A stretch of DNA of 64,000 nucleotides, taken from Hanleya hanleyi (lineage: Eukaryota; Mollusca; Polyplacophora; Lepidopleurida; Hanleyidae). The notes under the pieces were generated by a model. That model was given only the letters and a program-made list of their open reading frames with translations. It ran no database searches and was not told the origin of the DNA. Within the stretch, counting starts at the first letter, position 1. Each line of letters starts with the position of its first letter. A program made the position numbers and the translations under genes. Location: positions 16,640 through 80,639 of the forward strand of contig JAVTVY010018829.1 of NCBI GenBank assembly GCA_036873755.1, written 5' to 3'. Below, piece after piece: positions 43,278-55,779 of this stretch.

Positions 43278-44528
43278 TTTGATTTATAATTATTATTGTT
43301 ATTATTTATTGATGGCTCAGCGAGTACACAGTCATGCCCATCGGGAACCCTTGGCTGTATGTTTCACTGTATATATAACACAGTGGTGGGATATGCCATC
43401 CTTAATTGTTTTTATGAAATAGGAAATGCTAATTTTCCATCATTTGTTAGTGCATTTATCTACACCGCTATGCCAGCCTCAATACACACAATTCAGTATA
43501 TTGTTATAGATATATGTAAACTGTGGCCTTTAACGTGTATCCTATTTCACATCCAAACATTTCATCACTGACCACATCAGGCTCAAATTCAGGTCAAATT
43601 ACCCACTGATGGTGAAATATCCTACATCAACCAATTAAGTCAGCCTGGTGCAATAACCCAGCAGAAGAAAGAAAGATGTGGTATCATCCTTCAGACTAGT
43701 CTGTGTGAGCGACAATGATAAAAGTTTACTGAGGGTGAAACAAAGCCATGACGGCATGTTTAAAGGGTCTTCTTTTGGTAGAATTTAACTAGATAAAGTA
43801 ACTTTGATCATGATGTGAAAATATGATAACTTGATTTTTTTTTGGTACCTCTTGAATATTGACTATATATCACACTTGGATATAATTTAAACAAAAAATT
43901 ACATGTGTAAACAAAATATGTCTAAATTTTTCTTGTCATTTCAAATCTTGATCCATTTTGATTCCTTGATTAGGGGATACAGAATCACTGCCACGGAGTG
44001 TGTTGGTGTGTCACAGCAATGCAATTCCGATTCACACAACGAAGCTGAGATGGTTTAACGTTTATCAATGAAGAAAATCACCGATCAACCGCCATAGAAT
44101 ATAATGTGAAACAAGAAAACCGGAATAGTACATTCATCAGATTGCCGATACTCAAAATGTGTTGTCTCATATATCTAGATAACAACGTGATGTAGAGACT
44201 ATTTATTCGTCTTTGTACCGGTTATGCTCAGGAGAATGACATAGAATCATTATTATCTTGTGCAGAGAAGGTATTGGTCTTGAGTTGAATTAACGTAAAC
44301 TACATAAATGCTACCTTTCTACTATGTACTATATATAAAAATTTGTTGTATTGTTGGGAAAATAATGTGATTCAAAAAGTTGTTTTGATCCTGGACAAGG
44401 GCACTGAAAACCATTAAAGAGATGTAAATGTATTTTCACACGTAACGCTTGAAATCTACTGAACCTTTATTATTCAATCTGTTTCCATTAGTTAAAAAAT
44501 TGTAAAATTAAATCGGCGATCGTTATTT
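43278..44528. other. No gene seen
   Basis: AT-rich, with a short ATTATTATT tract near 43290 and no supported gene. The 91-codon frame at 43296 shows no domain. Confidence 0.4.
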
Positions 44529-44761
44529 AATTTTGGAATGAAGGCGCATTAGAAGACTGTTACCAACAAGTTCTGAGCTGACCTACTTTTGATGAAAATT
44601 CCTGGTGATTTTTGATGAAAATCATTCTGACTTGGGCGGTGCCCATCTTAATATAGGCAGGATTTCAACTGGGGGTGGGGATTTCTAAGAGTTCCGTTCG
44701 CGTTCGAGTCCTAATGCCTACTCTACTTCGTAGGTCCTGTGACGTTAGTCACACTGCTCAT
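44529..44761. repeat. Dispersed repeat copy A3
   Basis: Matches 11965-12200: AAGGCGCATTAGAAGACTGT, CAACAAGTTCTGAGCTGACC and TAGGTCCTGTGACGTTAGTC. It is followed at 44805-44930 by a unit of the GACCTATTTTATC family. Confidence 0.75.
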
Positions 44762-44931
44762 GTTTCATAACATATAGTCAAAAGGTAGACCAGAAACACA
44801 TTCATGTTGACCAACTTCGACCTATTTTATCAGGGTACAATTCTAGTAAATCCGATACGTTAGGGTTATAGCTAGTGATGAAATTCATACTACTGGTGAC
44901 TGGCTATAAGTATAGGCCTATACAAGATGAC

Positions 44932-46276
44932 CAGGGGTAGAATTTCGCAAAATTTTGCGAGAATCAACTGGATTCTCAATGGCTTAGTTTGCGAGAATCC
45001 AAAGAATCCAAATTTGCGGACTTTGGATTCCCAGTGGCACTGTTTGTGAGAATCCAAATTTCTCACACCCAGCATTTCTTGACAAGTTGCCACTTCCATC
45101 AGAGCTGGTTACTGTGCAACTAGATGTAAACTTCTCAATGGGAAATTGATTGAAATCACTTTATTTATTTATTCTTAGGAGGGTGGTTAGCACACCTAAA
45201 ATAGCACACCCTTAAATTAGTTCAGGCGAGTGATTGGTTATCTCCATTGATGAGCAGTATTCAACCTAAACATTTTTTGCTAAGCGGTAAGTATATATAG
45301 TCTGAATCTTATTTCTTTCGTATCTTTGTATTGCAAAAAAAACAACAATTGGGATTGTTTGCATTGCAAAAAAAAAAAAAAAAATAAATAAAAAATTAAA
45401 TCTGGCCACCTGCCTCATTTCCTGGCAAGCAGTAAAACAGTTATTATTACTGAACCTTTATATAAAGACTAGGCATAACAGTTTGGCATGGGTTTATATC
45501 AGATACCGGTACGCAGCAACATTAAAAAAATAAGAAAATTCCTGATATTTTTGTCTCACATATTTTCATTTCATACCATGATGGTTTTTACAGTGAAAGA
45601 TAAAAATTACTAACAAAAATTCAAGAGTCGCAGACATATTACAAGAAGTGCAGTGCCGTTAAAGTTAAAATCTTGACCTCAAATAAACTGACTTCTGAAG
45701 AAATGCGTCTTCTCAACGCAAAGTGATAGACCGCGTTGTTGTTGTTCATGACAGGTCTCATGCAGGCAATGTCTCTGAAGAAACGATCCATTTTTATTTT
45801 CACAAATTTCCTGGGAGAGGATGATTCCCTGCGAGGACCACGTGTTAGCCGGATTCAATTCCTTCATATAGGCTGTTTTCGCCTGTTGGGTTTAACGTAG
45901 GTGGCTTTGCACCAACAGCCGAGCGAAGGAGAATACACTTGAGTCATTTGGCGCCAGTCGGGAACCATTACAGAAAGTATTCGAGGCTCCCAAAAAATAA
46001 TCTAGCTAAGGTTTCCGAGGGTTAGTTAGCGCATTACGTCATCAAAACATAGAAGACCGCCATTGTCCGTTTTGCAGCAAGATAAAAGGATATATCGGGA
46101 GTTTTCTGATTACAGGTCAGCTATTTGACTTGAATCTTCGTGAAATATCTAATAAATCTCTTTGAATGAACAACACACTGATTAAGCTAAGCTTTGCGTT
46201 GGATTCGTGCAAGTTGCATTTCAGGCGAGTCCTTGCGCGAGTCGATTCCCGGATTCGCGTCGCAATTCTACCCCTG
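44932..46276. mobile_element. 1.34 kb non-autonomous DNA transposon, CAGGGGTAGAATT ends
   Basis: CAGGGGTAGAATTTCGC at the left is mirrored by GCAATTCTACCCCTG at the right. ATGAC (GATGACC if the terminal C/G pair is counted outside) directly flanks both ends. It sits inside a repeat unit that otherwise reads AAGATGACC...AACCGTGACC, so the empty site can be inferred. The ends are rich in GCGAGAATCC words. No transposase; the 62-codon frame has no known domain. Confidence 0.8.
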
Positions 46277-46465
46277 ATGACCAACCGTGACCAATTTTTC
46301 CCAGGTCAAATTCATTTTTTACGATATTTTATAAAGAATCATAGCTACCACAATAAAAATGTGTATCTCAGACTGAATCACTGTTTGGATTTCTGCAGTC
46401 AAAAGGTGTGCATCGGCATATGGCTCTTATTGAAATACTATCGAAGGGAACTGAAGTAATTAAGC

Positions 46466-46990
46466 ATACAGAGCCCTCCTGCAGGCACTTTAGCACACCC
46501 CCTAGAATTTGTCTTTGTACCGCTAAAAGTATGCTGTATAGCTGTGGTAATGTATATATTTGTTGAAAGCGCATTTCTTATGGATTCCAAATACATCAAT
46601 TTGTTCACTATAAATCTAGGTTGTGAAGATATTCAAATTTAAACAAAATAATTTTCAAAAATGAGCCTTCTTTTTTAAATGGCTATTTTAAAGAAAGTAT
46701 TCAACTTTTCGTAACTTACATGAAATGATGAAGTAAGTTACGATAAGTTGAATAGTTTTTTGAAAATAGCGTTTAAAAAATTCAAATTTAAATTAAATCT
46801 ATTTAAAATCCAAATATCTTCAGAACATACAGGTATTCAGTGAACAAACTTATATATTTGGAATCCTCAAGGAATGTGCTTTCAAGAAATATATACATTA
46901 CCATAGCTGTGTGGCATACTTTCAGCTGTATAAAGACAATTTCAAGAGGGCACCGTGTGTAAAAGTGTGTGCAGGAGGGCTCTGTACCCT
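46466..46990. repeat. 525 bp foldback palindrome with almost no loop
   Basis: ACAGAGCCCTCCTGCA at the left mirrors TGCAGGAGGGCTCTGT at the right. The arms pair through GGTAATGTATATATT, ATTCCAAATA, TGTTCACT and AGATATT(C/T)AAAT. The centre is TCAACTTTTCGTAACTTAC mirrored by GTAAGTTACGATAAGTTGA. Arms differ at many sites, so the element is old or the arms were never identical. Confidence 0.8.
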
Positions 46991-48101
46991 TAAGGCAAAA
47001 ATTTAGCACAGCAGAATGCGATCCTCTTCAAACTGTGAAAAAAAAAGTTAAATACTATTTCTACGATTGTTTTGAGAAATATTAGTTTGCGCTTTCTATG
47101 ACCCTTCAGCCTCATGATGGACAAATTTCAGACAGACTGTCTGGCTTGGGTCAGAGTTCTCTTCCATACAAAAAATGTAAAATGGGAGTGACCACGGGGT
47201 CGGGCAACCTTGTCCAACACTATAATCTGGTCCTAAGCATGGTCGGTATAGCCATTTCCAGAAAGTGTCTGATCTCCCCTTGATTAACTGCCGCTCTTTG
47301 AGGTTAAAGGTATGTAAAGCTGCTTCCGGGAAGTAGTCGCCTCGGTTTTACATTTACCAAAGGCACTCGCAAATATTTTGAATAATATACTATTCCTGAA
47401 TATTTGCATTAAAAACTATTCTGTTAATATTTTCTACATGAACCGATACCTCCTGTATTCGTGTACATTAGGAAGTTAATTTTTTAGAAAAATAGAATTT
47501 TTTATCACTAGAACTAATTGTGAGGGCCTTTGGTACTTACCGGAAGTTCTCTGTACCAACACACCCCCAGTGGAACAAGGTACATAAAACCCTTTCCGAA
47601 TTAGGCGAATTGTATATGAGTTGTCACAGCGAAACAGCTCACCAATTACCAGTATACGAGTTGTCAGAGCATTTCCATCATAGGTCTCTAGATTTGTATC
47701 TAATACCGCTTATGCCGGTGCTAGGGGCCGTGTGGTCATATCATCCAAGTTGCCACACGAACAGGTACAATAAAAGCGTACCTGAGATACAACAGTCACA
47801 TATCACGAATCGTTAGATTCTTGGTATGTGCTTTAGAATAGGTTAACCAGAAGACTATTCTGTGAAGTCATGTGACGCAGTCAGTATGTCGGCACCTCCT
47901 CCCACTTCCCTTATATGTGTTGTAATACACCGGTTTCACTGTACTCCTCCATTTGTACATGCAGTGACATACACAAATGAGGAAGTAAATGAGATTTAAT
48001 TTTAATTAGATTGCCTGTATCAGATGATAGTTCTGAATGTTGTCATCACAATGATTATTAGGTATAATTGCTAATTAATTAATTTGTTTGCATTTTCTCA
48101 G
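46991..48101. other. No gene seen; last kilobase of MRPL24 intron 1
   Basis: The 98-codon frame at 47520-47816 has no recognised domain. The intron ends at TTTGCATTTTCTCAG (acceptor AG at 48100-48101). Confidence 0.45.
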
Positions 48102-48197
48102 GTTGAAATCCTGGTGGGAAAGGACAAAGGTAAACAAGGCATTGTCAACTCCATTATCAAAGAGAGGAACTGGTGCTATGTTGAGGGACTCAACTGT
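48102..48197 (+). CDS. MRPL24: MRPL24 coding exon 2 (residues 84-115, KOW motif)
   Basis: It encodes 32 residues beginning VEILVGKDKGKQGIV, the KOW RNA-binding motif of the L24/L26 family (V.V..GkdkGk.G.V), completed by the GDR of exon 1. It continues IKERNWCYVEGLNC, matching the conserved R.NW.VV.GLN stretch of mitochondrial L24. It is bounded by a TTTTCTCAG acceptor and a consensus GTAAGT donor (48198). Phase is 0 on both sides. Confidence 0.95.
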
Positions 48198-49059
48198 GTA
48201 AGTTTAGAGTTTCATTGACTAGAAATATTCAGATTAGTGTTGAGTAAAGGATATGGCATAGTTAGATGAGGATTTGGCCCCTGAGGTGCAATTGAATTCA
48301 GTGCCAAAATGACGTATTATGTTTGAAAGAACTGTTTCAATCTGCCTTTCACACTTTAATTCTTAGACAAAATGGCTACAGAACAGTATGGAGAATGTTT
48401 TTAATCAGTTGCTTCAATTGAATGAAGTTGACAAAACTATATTTTTAGCATAATGTTCCTTTCTTGGAATGGTGAGATAATCTGAAGCATATTTACCATA
48501 TTTGCACCAGTTACATGTATCAAGTTCAAAAGCTTCCCCATGCTGTAGATATAGGCAGGAAAGGAAGATTACAAACCACAATTTTTTGTCATTGCACAGG
48601 GCAAACCTAAGAATCAAAGTGGGAAGGGGATTGTCATAAAATACATTATTCATGTCATGTTCAGAGAAAGGGTACATTATAATTTGTAGAATATAATTTT
48701 TCAATAACCTGGCAAGAAGTTATTTCATCTGTAAATTTCAATTTCTCAAAATTATTTGGAAGGGGGGGGGGGGAGAACAAATGAATCTTTACTGATCCTT
48801 TATGATTTGTCTTCCAAGTCAAAGACAATCCTGGGTTTCTTTTTGAAAATTTGAATTGATCAATCAAATGGGTTAAAATTGAAAGATATCCCAGAATGCA
48901 AAGAGCTGTTGTTTCTATAAATCTCTAATCATTAATGTTAATACTGAATATTCGGAAACTTTTTCGCGCTAAAAATGGGATGTTCCAAGATCTTCACGGC
49001 GAGTTTTTGGAACAGGTCTCACAGCAGGATATTTATTGATCTGATTGGTTGGTTTACAG

Positions 49060-49166
49060 AAGTATGTATGGGAGAACAAAAGCCCCACAAGCCCCGGCGT
49101 GATGTTGAGATTGGAGAAACCACTATTGGTGACCACAGAAGTCGCACTTGTTGACCCCTCAGACAA
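49060..49166 (+). CDS. MRPL24: MRPL24 coding exon 3 (residues 116-151 in part)
   Basis: It encodes 35 residues plus two bases: KYVWENKSPTSPG, then RLEKPLLVTTEVALVDPSD. The family has a short basic linker, then an E.PLL...V.LVDP..R stretch, so the match is clear. The acceptor is GGTTTACAG and the donor GTATGC (49167), a weaker donor than those of the other exons. Ends in phase 2. Confidence 0.92.
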
Positions 49167-49539
49167 GTATGCCAGATTTTCATGTTACTAATTGTTTTTG
49201 TTGCCTTGGTATTGACCCAATCTAATTAAAATTAAATCCTATCTGCTCCTATATTTGGATATGTCGCTTGAAGGATCTAACAGGCTTGCAGTAACTTGAG
49301 TGTCAACCAATCCTGAGAATGCGTCATAGTGCTTTAAAGGGAACATTAATGATAGAGAAATTTTGGTTGGCTCAGTCGACTTAGACGCCGTGCTGGTAGG
49401 GTGTCTTTTTCATGTTGCTGCGGTCCCGACATTGTGGAACCATAATACGGGGTGGATATATGGACTGATCTTTGGTGTAAACATTGGGGTAAACGGACAT
49501 GGTGACCCTATCTCCCCTCCCCGACTGTATTCATGTTGG

Positions 49540-49680
49540 TAACCTCCAGGTAACCTACTGGTACTGCACAGACTGGTGCTGGTAGGTAAGCAGAAATTGG
49601 TTGGTAGCCATTCAGTAACTGAGCCATAATCAGTCAAGGTACTGATGTGTTACTGCATTGTTACCAATAGGTACCAAGTC
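49540..49680. repeat. Low-complexity GGTAACC / TTGGTAGC tract
   Basis: Degenerate words GGTAACCTCCAGGTAACC, TTGGTTGGTAGCC and GTTACCAATAGGTACC resemble 13020-13340. The rest of 49167-50210 has no gene. Confidence 0.4.
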
Positions 49681-50214
49681 TGAACAAGAGCCCAAGGGGC
49701 TCCAATATACGCCCGTATATCTGGAATTACATTGGTCCAAATTTCAAGGTTGTTTAATAGCCTTGATTCCAATTGGTAGCTAGCAATCCAGACAAAGGTC
49801 TATGATTTTGTGCTTCTGAGAATGATAAACTAAAATGGGCTTAACTCTTGGTAAGGTCAAACAAGAGCCGAGAGCTCACGTATCCCACACTGAAATCGAC
49901 AAAGGTCAAACACAAGAAACTAGTAGTTTTCCTGCAAATGGATTCCTTTCAAGCGAGAGAATTTTTCATGAAGGAAAAAGAAAGTGATGAAATAAACCTT
50001 TGTTAATAAACAGGTATGAAGTCATAAAGGACCTCTCTCCCCGTTAAATTTACTAAATGTATGGTTTTTATTCCACAACAGTTAAACTGAATGTAGCGGT
50101 TTCAAACATGGGAGACAACTCCACAGGACAAATGCCATATTCATGTATCAGTACGGGAGAGAACTCTGAATATTCCAACCTAACACACAGTCAGCTAAAC
50201 TTGATTCAGTTTTT

Positions 50215-50600
50215 AGGGACTGTGACCTTGACCTTTAAATCGATCTCAAAATGTATGGCTCCTCTTTGCCATGTGAGTAAGGTATACTCAAAGTTTGGTA
50301 CCAATCCATACCTTGAAACTAGAGATATCGCATGGACAACAAATGTTAATAGTTGAATGGACAGAACGCAACATCGCATTACACAACCTCGTCTTCGACA
50401 GCATATGAAAATGTGACTTTTAATGATTTCTTGATTTTGGGGTCGCAGTGACCTTGACCCACAGTTTGGTGTGTAACCCATGTCCCTCTAATGTATCTAC
50501 TGGCAGAAAAAAAAGTTATTTTTAATGATTTCCTGATTTTGGGGTCACTTTGACCTTGATCTAAATTTTGGCGGGTGTATAAAAATTGGATTGGTAACTG
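50215..50600. repeat. Dispersed GTGACCTTGACC repeat
   Basis: GTGACCTTGACCTTTAAATC, then two close units GGGGTC(G/A)C...TGACCTTGA(C/T)C with TTAATGATTTC(T/C)TGATTTTG about 115 bases apart. Related inverted text is at 32480-32790 and 41195. A GGTACCAATCC word links it to 41135. Confidence 0.6.
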
Positions 50601-51042
50601 CTTGGTCGCCAATCAGTAAAAAATTCATAGGATCTAATGGGTGACTAATCAGTACCCAGTTGATCTTCATCAGTTGAAAAACTGAACAATACCACAAGGA
50701 GATTATTCCTACTAGTACCAATCAGTTCTCTACCAACCAGTTACTGAGTGGTAATTGTTGATAGCTGAAGGCCAGTACCGAGGCAATACGGATGTGAACG
50801 ATTCATAACATTTTTATTAACTAACAAAATTTTCTACAATATCACTTGAGTTTATATGCGCTAAAGAAACATTTTTGTGATGAATACATCATTAAAACTA
50901 ATTATGAAACAAAATGGAATGACCTGCATCAGACCAGTCGTGTGTATTCTGCTGGAAAAACAGCATGTGTGTGACATGATTGCCCCTGACTACAGAGAGC
51001 ATGTGCAGCTGTAACTCCAGTTTTGACTTTCATGACCTCAGC

Positions 51043-51260
51043 CAATACAGATTACAACTCAGCCAATGTGGTTTATAACTCAGTAAATACGGGTTACAAC
51101 TCCCAAAATATGGGTTACAACTCGGCCACTACGGGTTACAACTCTGCCAATACAGGTTACCACTCGGCCAATACAGGGTACAACTCAGCCAATACGGGAT
51201 AAAACTCTGATAATATGGGTTACAACTCTGCCAATACGGGTTACCAGTCGACCATTACTG
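51043..51260 (+). repeat. 21-22 bp minisatellite (about 10 units)
   Basis: The unit is AATACGGGTTACAACTCTGCC with variants (CAGCCAATACAG, CGGCCACTACGG). Confidence 0.85.
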
Positions 51261-51379
51261 AGTCAGTCAATATGAGTGGTTGCTTGGTGATGATATAAGC
51301 TGGCCAGTTTCATCGTATTCAAGCAATAATGTACACAATTAGTAAAATGTGTTATACCTTTCCCTAATTACAGTGGTTC

Positions 51380-53521
51380 ATTATGTCTCCCCCAACTATG
51401 TTGGGGGGAGACATCTAGTGTTTGTGCTGTCTGTCTGGTTGGATGGATGTCTGTCTGGATGGATGTCTGTCTGTCCGTCCCCTTACCTTGTCTGCAAGAT
51501 ATCTTGAGAACTACTGGATGGAATTTCACCAAACTTGGATGGAAGCTTCATTGGGATAGCCCCCCCATTTGATTAGGTTTTGGTGTGTGTGTGTGCATTC
51601 ATCCGTGTCCGGTGTCCGTCCGTCCGTCCATCTACTGGTACATGTATATACAGGCCTTGTCTGCAAGATATCTTGAGAACTACTGGACGGAATTCCCTCA
51701 AACTTGGATAGAAGCTTCAGTGGGATAGCCCCCTCATTTGATTAGGTTTTGGTGTGTGGGCGTGCATTCATCCGTGTCCGGTGTCCGTCCGTCCGTCTAT
51801 CTACTGGTACATGTATATACAGGCCTTGTCTGCAAGATATCTTGAGAACAACTGGATGGAATTTCACCAAACTTGGATGGAAGCTTCATTGGGATAGCCC
51901 CCCCATTTGATTAGGTTTTGGTGTGTGTGTGTGCATTCATCCGTGTCCGGTGTCCGTCCGTCCGTCCATCTACTGGTACATGTATATACAGGCCTTGTCT
52001 GCAAGATATCTTGAGAACTACTGGACGGAATTCCCTCAAACTTGGATAGAAGCTTCAGTGGGATAGCCCCCTCATTTGATTAGGTTTTGGTGTGTGGGCG
52101 TGCATTCATCCGTGTCCGGTGTCCGTCCGTCCGTCTATCTACTGGTACATGTATATACAGGCCTTGTCTGCAAGATATCTTGAGAACAACTGGATGGAAT
52201 TTCACCAAACTTGGATGGAAGCTTCATTGGGATAGCCCCCCCATTTGATTAGGTTTTGGTGTGTGTGTGTGCATTCATCCGTGTCCGGTGTCCGTCCGTC
52301 CATCTACTGGTACATGTATATACAGGCCTTGTCTGCAAGATATCTTGAGAACTACTGGACGGAATTCCCTCAAACTTGGATAGAAGCTTCAGTGGGATAG
52401 CCCCCTCATTTGATTAGGTTTTGGTGTGTGGGCGTGCATTCATCCGTGTCCGGTGTCCGTCCGTCCGTCCATCTACTGGTACATGTATATACAGGCCTTG
52501 TCTGCAAGATATCTTGAGAACAACTGGATGGAATTTCACCAAACTTGGATGGAAGCTTCATTGGGATAGCCCCGTCATTTGATTAGGTTTTGGGGTGTGT
52601 GTGTGCATTCATCCGTGCCCGGTGTCCGTCCATCCGTCCATCTACTTGTACATGTATATACAGGCCTTGTCTGCAAGATATCTTGAGAACTACTGGACGG
52701 AATTTCACCAAACTTGGATGGAAGCTTCAGTGGGATAGCCCCGTCAGTTGATTAGGTTTTGGTGTGTGTGTGTGTGCATTTATCCGTGTCCGGCGTCCGT
52801 CCATCCATCTACTTGTACATGTATATACAGGCCTTGTCTGCAAGATATCTTGAGAACTATTGCACGGAATTTCACCAAACTTGGACAGAAGCTTCAGTGG
52901 GATAGCCCCCTCATTTGATTAGGTTTTGTTGTGTGTGCGTGCATTCATCTGTGTTTGGTGTCCGTCCATCTACTTGTACATGTATATACAGGCCTTGTCT
53001 GCAAGATATCTTGAAACTACTGGACGGAATTTCACCAAACTTGGATGGAAGCTTCATTGGGATAGCCTCTCATTTGTTTAGGTTTTGGTGTGTGTGTGCG
53101 TTCATCCGTGTCCATCGTCCGTCCGTCCGTCCATCTTCATGTACATGTATATACAGGCCTTGTCTGCAAGATATCTTGAGAACTACTGAACAGAATTTCA
53201 CCAAACTTGGAAGGTTCATTGGAATAGCCCCCTCATTTGATTAGATTTTGGTTTGTGCGTGCATTTATCCTTGTCCATTGTCCGTCCATCCATTCATCTA
53301 ATTGTACATGTATATACAGACCTTGTCGGCAAGATATCAGGAGAACTACATGTACTTGACACTTATTTCTACATTAATTTTATAGCACTTTCCCTTAAAT
53401 AATGTGCCCACTCAACGCAAGGTGGGAGGTTGGGGGAGACGTATGTTTTTGCTTAAAAAAACAACCAGCATAGGCTTCATGCCGGAGCGGCAACCCAAGG
53501 GTCAAAGCGGAACCTCTAGTT
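51380..53521 (+). mobile_element. Composite repeat element, copy 1, with about 11-12 internal units of about 169 bp
   Basis: It starts TTATGTCTCCCCCAACTATG with an immediate TCTCCCCCAAC...GTTGGGGGGAGA hairpin. It ends GTTGGGGGAGACGTATG, then CATGCCGGAGCGGCAAC and CGGAACCTCTAGTT. Between these, each unit holds CTTGTCTGCAAGATATCTTG, AACTTGGATGGAAGCTTCA, GATTAGGTTTTGGTGTG, GTGTCCGTCCGTCCGTC and TGGTACATGTATATACAGG. Two unit types (ACGG..CCCTCAAAC..CAGTGG and ATGG..CACCAAAC..CATTGG) alternate in the first half, a two-unit higher-order repeat. The whole lies in MRPL24 intron 3. No credible ORF. Confidence 0.85.
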
Positions 53522-53769
53522 ACTAACAGAGTTTCAGCTCAGTTTCTATATTCAGAGTTCGTACAGGTCCTTCAAAATCCTAGGTCTCCATGGAATATGA
53601 CGTTTTAATACTTCCACAGGCCTGCAAGTCGCTCACAGTGAAAATATAGGAGAAACTATAGGAAGAATTTGCCAATGTATAGGGGAAATATAGGAATTTT
53701 CTTAAAAAAATATAGGAAAATATAGGAAATAAAGGAGTGTAAGACAGGTCACTACTACATTGTATGTTC

Positions 53770-54330
53770 CAAACTTGGTAGTTTTTACCCCTCGGCCAAC
53801 TTTGGCCTAGGGGTATTGTCGTCATCATGTACGGCTGTCCGTACGTCCGTACGTCCGTTACCGCGATATCTACAGAACCGTTTCATGCATGGCAACCAAA
53901 CTTGTTACATCTATTTATCTTCACGTAAATCAGAAGCCTATCGAAAATGAGTCATCTCGGACAATATTTTGCAGAGTTATGCCCCTTTTTACAAATAAGA
54001 ATCCACTTATGATTTGTTATTGTGATAATTTCAGAACCGTTCCATATACAACATCCTAACGTGATACAGTTGTTTCTCTTGACCTGAACTAGATGCCTAT
54101 CGAAAATGAGTCGTGTCAGAAAGTATTTTATACCCCTTGTCTAATAAAATCCACTAATTCCTATGTTAAGTTTGCATATAATTTCTATATCATGTTTGTA
54201 TACTATCACATTTATTTATTGATTGGATGACTGATTTATTGATTTATTCTCTTACACAATGCGAAGAATGCCTGCAAATCTGTTTTGAAAATGACACTAG
54301 ATGCCTATCGAAAATGAGTCGTGTCGGTTC
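53770..54330 (+). repeat. Degenerate tandem repeat opening TTTTTACCCCTCGGCC
   Basis: TTTTTACCCCTCGGCCAACT with a GGCC hairpin and CATGTACGGCTGTCCGTACG opens it, as at 2840 and (inverted) at 63350-63405. Then GCCTATCGAAAATGAGTC(G/A) recurs three times (about 53937, 54093, 54302) with TCAGAACCGTT(C/T)CAT words. Confidence 0.65.
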
Positions 54331-55779
54331 ATTGAAGTTATTTATCTTTTTCCATTAAAGTTCCATTAACAGTTATTCATCCCTCTCAAAAAATGGACTG
54401 CTAACCATTCCCCCACCTGATTGATCTTATTCTACTAATATGATTCACTCATATTGTTCCATTTAACAAGATTTTTTATCAGTAATTATAATAAACAAAA
54501 TTTATTCACAACATGATTTGTAGTTTTACTTTTTTGTTTTGCTAACAACCTAACCTAACAACACTTTTTAGTTGCCACACGTCATTTTATATTCCCACCG
54601 CTTAAATGTTTCCCCAAATTTGGCTCTCTTCTAATGATTTCCATTTCAGCAATTTTAGTTGTGTTTATCAAGATATGACAAACGTATATCTATAGTGTAT
54701 GTATTTATTCCAGAAACAAATTAATTTAAGGGGAGGAAAACTTTTTTTTTTTCAAAGAAAGTACACTTACAATACCAGGGGTAAATATTTCTTCCCACAA
54801 GCCAATCAATTGGTAGAGACACCCTTACATTATAATAGCTGGGGTTCAGAGCCGACGGGTTTCGATAGCGCAGCTTCATGTTTGGTATTTAATCAATTTT
54901 CCACTGAATTCGGTCATAGTGGTGGCGATTGAGGAGACTCGTTCTGCTGCTTGGTCCAAAAAAAAGAAAGATTTAAATGTTTTCATATTTGTTTTCTGTA
55001 ATGTATTTTTTCTTGCCAATTTGACTCCTGTCAGAGCATTGGTGATAGTTTTCATGAGATAGGAGGTTTTGAGTAAAATATAGGAAAGTATAGAAATGAC
55101 TCGAAAATATAGGAGGCACTTGCAGACCTGCTGAAAATCCCAGAAGTTTAGGATTTGTGGAAAGAGTCATGGAAAATAGGAAATAGGAAACTTGATAATA
55201 CTTATGTCATATACCATTTATAAATGTAGCTCTTGAAGAGCAAATGATCTCGCAAGAACCAGAAGGTTTTGACCAGATCCTGCATAGTTATCTCCCCTGC
55301 CAGCCTAAGCGACACTTACAATGTAATGCTATCCCCAGTATAATAAATGTTGTGATATCACGATGCTTTATGTGGAGACTGACACATATGAATTCTTTGA
55401 AGCTATTTACATAAATTAGCACAGTTTTTACATAGCAGAAAAAATGAAATAAAATTCAGGGATCACCGTATCAGCTTTATGCTATGGATGTCCAATAACA
55501 TGATGGTACCCCTCGTCGCGAATTTGTTATTATCGGATATCCGGATGCTTGTGAAAAAGCAAGGCCTGAAGTGAAATCCGTGATTACCAGTGTCTGTTTT
55601 GTCCATTGTATTGTCGTCCTCTGTGTTCAGGCATATTATCAGGATTATACTGCGTGGGCATATATTGAAGCCCATCGGCTCTTGTTTACCCTGGTCACGC
55701 TCGTCTTTGCCAGGAGGATATTCTCAGTGGAGGGCGTGAATCTAGAAGACTGACAATTTGTATCATCACAGAAATACTT
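54331..55779. other. No gene seen
   Basis: Contains TATAGGAAAATATAGGAAA-type words (53640-53730 and 55070-55110) and no supported gene. Confidence 0.4.
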
